NCBI GenBank assembly: GCA_025356695.1
Contig: JANXSE010000255.1
Location: 1 to 54,067, forward strand
DNA length: 54,067 nucleotides
Source of the DNA: Betaproteobacteria bacterium
GTDB taxonomy: Bacteria; Pseudomonadota; Gammaproteobacteria; Burkholderiales; SG8-41
Direction of reading: 5' to 3'
This document shows positions 34,767 through 42,122 of this stretch, piece after piece. A program made the translations under genes and the position numbers. The notes beneath the pieces are model-generated. The model was not told the origin of the DNA, searched no databases, and saw only the letters and a program-made list of their open reading frames with translations. Position 1 is the first letter of the stretch, and the number at the start of each line of letters is the position of its first letter.

Positions 34767-35384
34767 ATGACCACACTCAACAAACATCCCGAAGCCAGGT
34801 TCATCCGGCTGCAGTTGCGCCAGAACCTTGCGCTTAAATCGATGACTGCCGCGCACTGGGCAGAGCTGGAGCCTTTGCTCGAAATCACGGATTACACCAA
34901 AGGCGCACCGCTTGAAAACCAGGGCGATGAATCGATGCAGCAGTACTTCATCCTCGACGGCATCCTCAAGCGAGTGGTGTCCAGTCCCTCCGGCAAAGAA
35001 ATGATCCTGCGGTTCGCAGCCGAGACCGAAATCGATACCAGCTATGCCGCCTGGCGCTTGAAAACGCCCATGCCTTATGCGATCCGTGCCGTCACGCGCG
35101 CACGCACTGCGCGTCTCGCCATGGAAGATTGGGTGGCCTTTCTCAACCGCCACCCGTCGATCAAAAACCAGTTCGAATTCGCCGTCATGAAACTGATGAG
35201 CGAGGTGATGGCACACACCATCACCCTGCACCTGCTCGACGCGCCGGGCCGAGTTGCACGCTTCATGCGCAAACACGCCGAACTCATCGAGCGCGTGCCG
35301 AAAAAGGAGCTCGCCTCCTATCTCAATCTGTCGCCGGAAACCCTGTCGCGCCTGAAGCGGCGCGGCAAGATTAAATTCGATTAA
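34767..35384 (+). CDS. Crp/Fnr family transcriptional regulator
   Basis: 205 residues from ATG 34767 (MTTLNKHPEARFIRL); the frame continues back to 34656 but across the promoter. The N-terminal cyclic-nucleotide-binding-like domain has KGAPLENQGDESMQQYFILDGILKRV and a degenerate effector loop; a dimer helix precedes a short C-terminal HTH ending KKELASYLNLSPETLSRLKRRGKIKFD. There is no cysteine anywhere, so it cannot bind the FNR oxygen-sensing iron-sulfur cluster. Divergent from oxc, with its presumed box in both the oxc and fhs promoters. It probably senses an oxalate-pathway metabolite; the ligand is unknown. Confidence 0.9.
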   Translation: MTTLNKHPEARFIRLQLRQNLALKSMTAAHWAELEPLLEITDYTKGAPLENQGDESMQQYFILDGILKRVVSSPSGKEMILRFAAETEIDTSYAAWRLKTPMPYAIRAVTRARTARLAMEDWVAFLNRHPSIKNQFEFAVMKLMSEVMAHTITLHLLDAPGRVARFMRKHAELIERVPKKELASYLNLSPETLSRLKRRGKIKFD

Positions 35385-35620
35385 TCGCAGTTAGCGAAAA
35401 CCGTCGCGCGCAACGCCTATCTCTACTCAGTGCAGGCGACACCTTGAGCCGCATGCCGTGAAAATCGCCGTCCGCCGGCGACTTGAGCAAGGTACTAATC
35501 CTTCTGGCATATTTTTCCTTCCCTCGGCCTGGCCGACAATAACGTTGTTGGCTCAGCACGCGCAAACACTGCGCGGTAAACGTGCCACAGCTTCACGGCC
35601 TCAATCACCGAGGGAACATC
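35385..35620. other. Intergenic leader upstream of the small membrane protein
   Basis: 236 bases with no gene visible. It contains an imperfect palindrome at 35529-35549 (GCCGACAATAAC-type arms) and an AT-rich stretch at 35495-35515. I cannot assign a promoter with confidence. Confidence 0.35.
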
Positions 35621-35815
35621 ATGACAAACGTCGTGCAATCTGCACCGAAAGGTAGCGCCGACAACACCGTAACTAAGGCTTGGAAAACCAATCTCGGGAC
35701 GACAATCAAAGCAGTGCTTGCGGTATTGGCCATGTGCGGATTCGCAAGTGCCGTGATTAAATCCGAGGTTGAACTGGCAAAAACCGCACCGATCACGGAA
35801 CCCTATCCGCGCTGA
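35621..35815 (+). CDS. Small single-span membrane protein
   Basis: 64 residues starting MTNVVQSAPKGSADNTV, fixed by a GAGGGA ribosome site six bases upstream. One hydrophobic segment (about 29-45, IKAVLAVLAMCGFASAVI) follows a Lys/Thr-rich N-terminus; the C-terminus is short and ends ITEPYPR. No known family recognised. It is encoded between the regulator and the convergent oxalate/formate antiporter gene, so it may assist or regulate a transporter, but there is no direct evidence. Confidence 0.6.
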   Translation: MTNVVQSAPKGSADNTVTKAWKTNLGTTIKAVLAVLAMCGFASAVIKSEVELAKTAPITEPYPR

Positions 35816-35830
35816 TATCAATCAGCGCGG
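35807..35830. terminator. Perfect hairpin between convergent genes
   Basis: CCGCGCTGA-TATCAA-TCAGCGCGG, nine base pairs with a six-base loop, overlapping the stop codon of the small membrane protein and ending 16 bases before the stop codon of the oxlT-like gene. No U tract follows on either strand; it could be a bidirectional, Rho-assisted or mRNA-stabilising hairpin. Confidence 0.45.
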
Positions 35831-35846
35831 CCCCTCGCTAGCCGCC

Positions 35847-37136
35847 TCAGGCCTTGGGATCCGGCTGTCCCTGGTAGGCGCTATCCACAGCAAGCTGTCG
35901 AGTGCGCATCGGTTTCAGCACAAAAAATGCCATGATTGCAGCCACTGCGTTCATGCCGGCGGCCACATAAAAAACCGCGTGCCAGCTTCCCGTCGCCGTT
36001 GTCAGCATGCTGGAAAACGGCACCAACAGCGATGCCGTGCCCTTCGCGGTGTAGAGGAGCCCCGCATTCGCGGCTGCATATTGCGATCCGAAAGAATCCG
36101 TGCAGGTCGACGGGAACAGGCTGTAAATCTCACCCCAGGCGAAAAATACCAAGCCGGTCAGCACCACGAACATGAACGGATCGCTACCGAATTGTGCGAG
36201 CGCAAAAATGCCGATCGCCTCGATGCCAAACGCAATGAACATCGTATTCTCGCGTCCGATGTTATCTGACACCCAGCCGAAAAACGGTCGCGTAACGCCG
36301 TTCAGGACTCGATCGATGGAAAGCGCGAACGTCAACGCCGGCAACGTCAGCCCCCAAATCGACACCGGCACATCGGCAACCATGAAGTCCTTGGCGATCG
36401 GCGCAAGTTGCGCAGTCGCCATAAGCCCACCGGCAGCCATCAGCACAAACATCAAATACATCACCCAGAATACCGGCTTCTTAACGATCTGCATGGGTCG
36501 GTAGTTGCGCTTGCCCTGTTGCACGTGAATACCGCTGGTCTTGAACTCACCGCGCGGTGATGTAAGACCGAATGAAACTACAAATACGATCAATCCCTGC
36601 AGGATGCCGAAATAGAGAAACGCCTGCTCATAGCCACTTGCCTTGATGATCGCCTGAATGGGGAGTACGGTAAGCGCCGAACCCGCACCGAACCCCGCAG
36701 CAGTCAATCCCGCCGCCAGGCCTCTGCGGTCCGGGAACCACTTAAGTGCATTACCGACGCAGGTGCCATAAACGGCGCCGGCACCGACACCGCCAATCGC
36801 CGCGGAAATGTAAAGCAACGTCAAAGAATCCGCGTAGGCGTTCATGATCCAGGCAATACCCACAAGAATTCCGCCAACCATGACTACGGGTTTGGGACCA
36901 AACTTGTCGACCAGATAACCCTCGATTGGCACCAGCCAGGTTTCGGTCAGAACAAAAATCGTGAACGCAATCTGGATGGCCGCGCGTCCCCAACCGTACT
37001 TGGCGTCAATCGGATTGACGAACAACGTCCAGCCGTATTGCAGGTTGGCGACCATCGCCATACAAACAATACCAAGAAAAAGTTGTAGCCAGCGGTATGC
37101 GGCGCCGCGAACGTGCGCTTGCGGTTGTTGATTCAT
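35847..37136 (-). CDS. oxlT: Oxalate/formate antiporter-type MFS transporter (OFA family)
   Basis: 429 residues, 12 predicted membrane segments. Opens with YRWLQLFLGIVCMAMVANLQYGWTLFVNPI, typical of the oxalate/formate antiporter family, then VDKFGPKPVVMVGGILVGIAW (MFS loop 2-3 signature), GTCVGNALKWFPDRRGLAAGLTAAGFGAGSALTV and FFAWGEIYSLFPSTCTDSFGSQYAAANAGLLY. OxlT exchanges extracellular oxalate for intracellular formate and so supplies substrate and creates a proton gradient. A strong ribosome site (GAGGAGG) precedes ATG 37136. Its surroundings (frc, oxc, formate genes) support this role; other carboxylates are possible substrates. Confidence 0.9.
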   Translation of the reverse strand: MNQQPQAHVRGAAYRWLQLFLGIVCMAMVANLQYGWTLFVNPIDAKYGWGRAAIQIAFTIFVLTETWLVPIEGYLVDKFGPKPVVMVGGILVGIAWIMNAYADSLTLLYISAAIGGVGAGAVYGTCVGNALKWFPDRRGLAAGLTAAGFGAGSALTVLPIQAIIKASGYEQAFLYFGILQGLIVFVVSFGLTSPRGEFKTSGIHVQQGKRNYRPMQIVKKPVFWVMYLMFVLMAAGGLMATAQLAPIAKDFMVADVPVSIWGLTLPALTFALSIDRVLNGVTRPFFGWVSDNIGRENTMFIAFGIEAIGIFALAQFGSDPFMFVVLTGLVFFAWGEIYSLFPSTCTDSFGSQYAAANAGLLYTAKGTASLLVPFSSMLTTATGSWHAVFYVAAGMNAVAAIMAFFVLKPMRTRQLAVDSAYQGQPDPKA

Positions 37137-37178
37137 GAGGCTCCTCCTCGGGTTAATCTTTTTGTGCCCGCCATCACT

Positions 37179-37201
37179 GGAGCGGTCGTGCCGACCGCTC
37201 C
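37179..37201. repeat. Inverted repeat in the oxlT leader
   Basis: GGAGCGGTC-GTGCC-GACCGCTCC, a perfect nine-base-pair stem with a five-base loop, 43-65 bases upstream of the oxlT start codon. It has no U tract. It could be a leader hairpin or an operator. The rest of the gap to 37398 shows no gene or Fnr-type box. Confidence 0.6.
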
Positions 37202-37398
37202 AAACGCAACGGGCATCGTTGTAAATTCAAAAAAACGTAACGAACAATCTACGCATTCAGATAGGCACCACATTCGCTATCCGCGACTGCCGCCGGCTCA
37301 ATGTTTTTCAAGTCAGCGCCGAGACGCCAATTACTACATCCCACTAATTTTTTGCAGGGTATATCCGCAAACAAGCCAGCACACTATAAAGGCAGGAT

Positions 37399-38142
37399 TC
37401 AGTTGTCCTGTTTTATTTCGACGACCGTTTCTGCACCACTTTCCTTGCGCGCAGCCAGCCACTTGCCGACCACAATCACAATGGCCACGCCAACAATCTG
37501 CGCCCAGCTTATGTCACCGATTGGCGTGTGCAAATGCATCCAACCCATGTTTTCCTTGATGCCATCGACGACAGAGGGGTCGGTCACCAGCATTTCACCG
37601 GCCACCCAGCCCAGTATGCCGGCACCCGCAGTAATGATGACCGGGAAACGCTCCATCAATTTCATCAGGATGGTGGCACCGAAAATGACCAGCGGGATGC
37701 TGATCGTCAGCCCCAGTACCAGCAACAGCACGCTGCCCTTGGCAACACCGGCAACGGCAATCACGTTGTCTACGCTCATCACAAGGTCGGCGATCAGTAT
37801 CGTCTTGATCGCCTGGAACAGGTTGTCAGAACTGTCGACATTCTCGCCACCATCCTCGGGAACCAGCAGCCCGATCGCAATCCAGAACAGCAGTAATCCA
37901 CCGATGATTTTGAGATAGGGAAGCGTGAGAAGTTTGACCGCAACGATGGTGAGAATGATCCGCAGCACAACCGCGGCGCCAGCGCCCCACATGATGGCTT
38001 TATTTTGCTGTTGAGGCGGCAATGACCTCGCGGCCAATGCAATCACCACCGCGTTATCGCCGGACAAAATAATGTTGACCCAGATGATCAACAACAATCC
38101 GTGCCAAAAAGACACCGACTGAACTTCAGCCAGAAACTCCAT
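37399..38142 (-). CDS. TerC family integral membrane protein
   Basis: 247 residues with about seven membrane segments. TerC/YjbE-type protein, a family linked to manganese export and tellurium resistance. Conserved acidic membrane motifs ILSGDNAVVIALAARSLP and ADLVMSVDNVIAVAGVA are present, corresponding to the two metal-site Asp-Asn pairs of the family. AGGAGG lies eight bases upstream of the ATG. I looked for a yybP-ykoY manganese riboswitch in the upstream 106 bases and did not find one. Lies between oxlT and fhs on the same strand, but its link to oxalate metabolism is unclear. Confidence 0.9.
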   Translation of the reverse strand: MEFLAEVQSVSFWHGLLLIIWVNIILSGDNAVVIALAARSLPPQQQNKAIMWGAGAAVVLRIILTIVAVKLLTLPYLKIIGGLLLFWIAIGLLVPEDGGENVDSSDNLFQAIKTILIADLVMSVDNVIAVAGVAKGSVLLLVLGLTISIPLVIFGATILMKLMERFPVIITAGAGILGWVAGEMLVTDPSVVDGIKENMGWMHLHTPIGDISWAQIVGVAIVIVVGKWLAARKESGAETVVEIKQDN

Positions 38143-38248
38143 CCACTCCTCCTGTAACGCTTGCCTATGCGGCTATTTGTTCACGATGCCGCGAGGCCGT
38201 AATGATACCCGAGCCTCGCGCCTGCAACCACGCGGGAAATCTCTTGCG

Positions 38249-39922
38249 TTAGAACAAACCGACCACCTTGCCATCGTCGGTCAGGTCGATTTTCTCTGCC
38301 GAGGGCACTTTCGGCAGTCCCGGCATGGTCATGATATCGCCGCAGACCATGACGACAAATTCGGCCCCCGCGGCAAGACGCACTTCACGTACGTTAACGA
38401 CATGCCCCGAAGGCGCCCCGCGCAGGTTCGGGTCGGTCGAAAACGACGACTGGGTTTTTGCCACGCACACCGGGTAGTGACCGTAGCCACCCTCCTGCAG
38501 TTCCTTGATGCGGTTCCTGACCTTGGTGTCGGCGGTAATGTCGGCGGCACCGTAGACACGGGTGGCGATCTTTTTCATTTTCTCCCACAGCGGATCGCTG
38601 TCTTCGTAAACGAAGGTCGGGCTCGATTTCTCGTTGCACAGATCGACGACGATGTTTGCCACGTTGGCCGCACCGGCACCGCCATCGGCCCAGTGCGTGG
38701 CCACCACCACCTTAACGCCGAGTTTGGCAACGCGTTCCGTCAACAGATTCATCTCGGCCTGTGTGTCGGCCGTGAAACGGTTCACCGATACCACGGTGGG
38801 AATGCCATAAACGTTTTTCACGTTATGGACATGGCGCTCGAGGTTGGCGAGGCCTTTTTCCAGCGCTGCCAGGTTTTCCTGGTTCAGCGCATCCTTGCCT
38901 ACACCGCCATGGTGTTTCAGCGCGCGCACCGTCGCGACGATCACCGCCGCGCTCGGGCGTAGACCGGATTTGCGGCACTTGATGTCGAGGAATTTTTCGG
39001 CGCCCAGGTCGGCACCGAAACCCGCCTCCGTCACCACATAGTCGGCGAGTTTCAGCGCGGTGCGCGTGGCGATCACGGTGTTGCAGCCGTGCGCGATATT
39101 GGCAAACGGGCCGCCGTGGATGAAAGCCGGGTTGTTCTCCAGTGTCTGCACCAGGTTCGGTGCCAGCTGGTCTTTCAGCAGCACAGTCATCGCACCATGC
39201 GCCTTGAGATCGCGCGCGCGCAGCGCCTTGCCGTCGCGCGTGTAGCCGAAGACGATGTTGCCGAGACGTTCCTTCAAATCCTTCAGCGAGGTGGCGAGGC
39301 AGAAAATCGCCATTACTTCGGAGGCCACCACAATGTCGAAACCGTCTTCGCGCGGATAACCGTTGGCAGTGCCGCCGAGCGACACGACGATGTCGCGCAG
39401 CGCGCGGTCGTTCATGTCCATCACGCGTTTCCAGGTGATGCGGCGCGGATCGATGCCGAGTTCGTTGCCGTGCGAGATATGGTTGTCGATCATCGCCGAC
39501 AGCAGATTGTTGGCCAGGCCGATCGCGCCGAAGTCGCCGGTGAAATGCAGGTTGATGTCCTCCATCGGCACCACTTGCGCGTAACCGCCGCCCGCCGCAC
39601 CGCCCTTGACGCCGAACACCGGGCCGAGGCTCGGTTCGCGCAGGCAGATCACGGCTTTCTTGCCGATTTTGTTCAGCGCGTCGCCGAGTCCGACCGTCGT
39701 CGTCGTTTTGCCCTCTCCGGCCGGCGTCGGACTGATCGCGGTCACCAGGATCAGCTTGCCCTCTTTGCGGTCTTTCAGACTATCGACGTATTCGAGCGAG
39801 ATCTTGGCCTTGTAATGGCCGTACGGCACCAGATGCTCCTCCGGGATGCCAAGCTTCTCGGCAATCTTGGTGACACGCTGCATTTTCGCCAGCTGGGCGA
39901 TTTCGATATCTGATAGCGCCAT
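38249..39922 (-). CDS. fhs: Formate-tetrahydrofolate ligase
   Basis: 557 residues from ATG 39922 ([11 protein letters not shown]) with GGAG upstream; the frame extends to 39964 without support. ATP-dependent synthesis of 10-formyl-THF from formate. Signatures: ATP loop [54 protein letters not shown] (the family pattern [20 protein letters not shown]), and [16 protein letters not shown]. It carries the same type of activator box as oxc, so formate made from oxalate may be assimilated through folate. Preceded by a gap to a Bug protein gene and followed by terC. Confidence 0.96.
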   Translation of the reverse strand: MALSDIEIAQLAKMQRVTKIAEKLGIPEEHLVPYGHYKAKISLEYVDSLKDRKEGKLILVTAISPTPAGEGKTTTTVGLGDALNKIGKKAVICLREPSLGPVFGVKGGAAGGGYAQVVPMEDINLHFTGDFGAIGLANNLLSAMIDNHISHGNELGIDPRRITWKRVMDMNDRALRDIVVSLGGTANGYPREDGFDIVVASEVMAIFCLATSLKDLKERLGNIVFGYTRDGKALRARDLKAHGAMTVLLKDQLAPNLVQTLENNPAFIHGGPFANIAHGCNTVIATRTALKLADYVVTEAGFGADLGAEKFLDIKCRKSGLRPSAAVIVATVRALKHHGGVGKDALNQENLAALEKGLANLERHVHNVKNVYGIPTVVSVNRFTADTQAEMNLLTERVAKLGVKVVVATHWADGGAGAANVANIVVDLCNEKSSPTFVYEDSDPLWEKMKKIATRVYGAADITADTKVRNRIKELQEGGYGHYPVCVAKTQSSFSTDPNLRGAPSGHVVNVREVRLAAGAEFVVMVCGDIMTMPGLPKVPSAEKIDLTDDGKVVGLF

Positions 39923-39999
39923 GGTTCTCCATCCCTCGTCCGACCGCTGCGCAGAAATTTGCAAAGCGGATTGTTTGATTTGAATTTATGCGGGTTGTG

Positions 40000-40041
40000 A
40001 ATATAGGCCGCGCCGAATTTACGAGCCTTGACCGCAGTCAA
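40000..40041 (-). promoter_or_regulatory. Activator-dependent promoter and Crp/Fnr box of fhs
   Basis: The palindrome TTGAC-CGCA-GTCAA occupies 40028-40041 (centre 40034.5); the -10 TATATT is at 40005-40000 within CCTATATT. The centre-to--10 distance is 29.5 bases, identical to the oxc promoter. There is no -35 hexamer. The predicted start is near 39993, about 70 bases before the fhs start codon. Confidence 0.75.
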
Positions 40042-40079
40042 GATTCGGCTTTGCGCATATTTTACGCCGGATTAATCGC

Positions 40080-41042
40080 CTATTCCGGTTTGATGCCGGC
40101 CTCGCGGACCACCCGCCCCCACTTCAGCCGTTCAGACTCCAGATAACGCCTGAAGGCCTCTGGCGTGTCGGCAACCGGTTCGAATGCCGATTGCAACAGG
40201 CGGCTGCGCAATTCCGGTGCCTCGACGATGGTGCGGATTTCGCGCTGCAATCGTTCGATTACCGCACGCGGCGTTGCCGCTGGCGCCACCACGCCGTTCC
40301 AGTTGTTCGCCTCGTACCCGGGCACGCCTGCCTCTGCCACCGTCGGCAGTTCCGGCACCACGAGCGAACGCTGTGCGGTACCGATCGCCAGGGCGCGCAG
40401 CTTGCCGGATTTGATGTGCGGCTGCACCGTAGTCAGATTTGCAAACATCAGCGCAAGCCGGCCGCCCAGCAGATCGGTCACCGCCAGTGCGCCGCCCTTG
40501 TACGGCACGTGCAGCAATTCCACGCCAGCCATGCTCGCAAACAGCGCCACCGCAAGATGACTGGCGCCGCCGATACCGCTCGATCCATAAACCAGTCGGC
40601 CCGGCTGCGCTTTGGCCATCGTGATCAGTTCGCGCGCCGATTGCGCCACCAACGATGGATGCACGACCAGCACGTTGCTGGTGGCCGCCACATTAGTGAC
40701 CGCCGCAAAATCGCGCGCCACGTTGAATGGCACCGATTTGTAGAGCGCATCGGCCACCACCAGCGGCGGCGTCGCCATCAGCAATGTGTGGCCGTCGGGC
40801 GCGGCGTGCGCAACGATTTCAGTCGCAATCAGCGTGCCCGCACCGGTGCGGTTGTCGATGACGACGGGGTGGCCCAGCGATTCGGTCAGCTTCTGCCCGA
40901 TCAGACGCGCCAGCACATCAGTCGAACCGCCCGCGGCGTACGGCACCACCAGGCGCAGGGGACGCGCCGGGAAATTCTGCGCGCAGGCCTGCGACGCGGC
41001 CAGCAACGCCGGGGCTAATGCTGCAAAGGTTTTTTTGTACAC
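40080..41042 (-). CDS. Bug/TctC-family tripartite tricarboxylate transport substrate-binding protein
   Basis: 320 residues from GTG 41042, four bases after the upstream stop; the longer frame reads through the hydrolase gene. Signal peptide VYKKTFAALAPALLAASQACA with cleavage before QNFPARPLR. Then the Bug pattern: RLVVPYAAGGSTDVLARLIG, VVIDNRTGAGTLIATE, HTLLMAT, YGSSGIGGASHLA, HVPYKGGALAVTDLLGGRLALMFAN and WNGVVAPAATP. Periplasmic binding of carboxylates. No tctA or tctB membrane genes are near, so it is an orphan. Co-transcribed with the alpha/beta hydrolase and formate dehydrogenase genes by spacing. Confidence 0.9.
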   Translation of the reverse strand: MYKKTFAALAPALLAASQACAQNFPARPLRLVVPYAAGGSTDVLARLIGQKLTESLGHPVVIDNRTGAGTLIATEIVAHAAPDGHTLLMATPPLVVADALYKSVPFNVARDFAAVTNVAATSNVLVVHPSLVAQSARELITMAKAQPGRLVYGSSGIGGASHLAVALFASMAGVELLHVPYKGGALAVTDLLGGRLALMFANLTTVQPHIKSGKLRALAIGTAQRSLVVPELPTVAEAGVPGYEANNWNGVVAPAATPRAVIERLQREIRTIVEAPELRSRLLQSAFEPVADTPEAFRRYLESERLKWGRVVREAGIKPE

Positions 41043-41046
41043 GCGC

Positions 41047-42069
41047 TTAGCCTTGGTAAATCGGCTCGGGCTGCGTAAAGAACGACAACAGGATGTGGTA
41101 CGCAATGCGGTAATTGGCCTGCTTGGTGCTGTTATGCGCAATACCCGGCATCACCGCAAACTGCTTGTCCGGATGCGGCAGGCGCGCGTAAAAATCGAGC
41201 AGGTCTTCAGTTGATGCAATGCCGTCGAACTGGCCGCGCATGATCAGTACTGCCACGTTCAGTTTTGCCGGATCGACCACCGGCAGCTTGCTGCACATGT
41301 CGACATAGGTGCCAGTCGGCACCGAATCGTCGAGCGCGAGGATGGCGTCGGCGTAGGCATCAATCACGGACTGCTCGGCACCGCCGCCGTGGTCGCGTGT
41401 GAAAATGCTTTGCACGAACGCGCGGTCAATCCTGCGGCGGTTAGAAGCCAGCCACTGCGGCAGCTTCTTCGTGCGCTCGGCCAGCGTCGGGCTGCCCCGG
41501 CCGGTCCACACGAAGGCATCGAGCGCCAGCCGCGACACGCGCCCGGGATGACGCTCCGCGAATTTCGCCGCGCGCAGCCCGCCCGACGAACTGCCGTACA
41601 TGAAGAACTTTTTCGTGCCGCGCGTCTGCATGATGTAGTCGGTCGCCGCCGCGAGATCGTCGGCGCCGTTGGCGATGTCGCAATTGATATCGCGGTGCTT
41701 CGAAGAACGGCCGTAGCCTTCCATGTCGACGCACCAGGTGTCGAAACCGCGTTGCGCAAACCATTCCATCAATGAAGCATCGGGATTGCCCGGCAGCGGC
41801 AGATCGAAGGCCGGTGTCGACGCCATCGACGAACCGTGCACGAAGATGATGGTGCCGCGGCAGGGCTGCAGCGGCACGTGCGCCCTCTGCTCGCCTATCT
41901 TGACTGATTGCGTTGTCACGTCGGGCGCCTGGCATGCCTCCGCGGTCGCATCCCCGCAAGCGGGGCCCCTGCTCAACGCTACGGCACGCTTCTCCCACAA
42001 AAACAGTTTGACGTCGCCCTTGTGCGTCCAGTGTTCCTGCCCGACGATCAGGGCGCCCGCTTGATCCAT
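41047..42069 (-). CDS. Alpha/beta hydrolase family protein
   Basis: 340 residues. Hydrolase core: GTIIFVHGSSMASTPAFD (oxyanion His-Gly), DTWCVDMEGYGRSSKH, nucleophile elbow YGSSSGGLRA (GxSxG), RGQFDGIA (Asp region) and PGIAHNSTKQ (His). No signal peptide. Substrate unknown. Residues 34-52 (SRGPACGDATAEACQAPDVT) are a low-complexity in-frame stretch not expected in the fold; at DNA level they contain a REP-like hairpin (41952-41965). Encoded downstream of fdsA, separated by 53 bases, and overlapping in style with the following Bug gene. Confidence 0.85.
   Translation of the reverse strand: MDQAGALIVGQEHWTHKGDVKLFLWEKRAVALSRGPACGDATAEACQAPDVTTQSVKIGEQRAHVPLQPCRGTIIFVHGSSMASTPAFDLPLPGNPDASLMEWFAQRGFDTWCVDMEGYGRSSKHRDINCDIANGADDLAAATDYIMQTRGTKKFFMYGSSSGGLRAAKFAERHPGRVSRLALDAFVWTGRGSPTLAERTKKLPQWLASNRRRIDRAFVQSIFTRDHGGGAEQSVIDAYADAILALDDSVPTGTYVDMCSKLPVVDPAKLNVAVLIMRGQFDGIASTEDLLDFYARLPHPDKQFAVMPGIAHNSTKQANYRIAYHILLSFFTQPEPIYQG
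41938..41986. repeat. REP-like hairpin inside the hydrolase gene
   Basis: CCCCGC-AA-GCGGGG (41952-41965) with flanks TCCGCGGTCGCAT and CCCTGCTCAACGCTACGGC resembles extragenic palindromes of beta- and gammaproteobacteria. Here it keeps the reading frame of the hydrolase. Boundaries are approximate. Confidence 0.35.
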
Positions 42070-42122
42070 TCCGCTGCTCCTGCCAATTTCTTAAACCGTA
42101 GAAACCGCTGCGGCACCCCGAA

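Noticed and set aside
38143..38248. Manganese (yybP-ykoY) riboswitch upstream of terC
   Set aside because: Looked for because TerC genes often have one; the conserved core elements are not seen, only a loose GCGAGGC/GCCTCGC inverted repeat.
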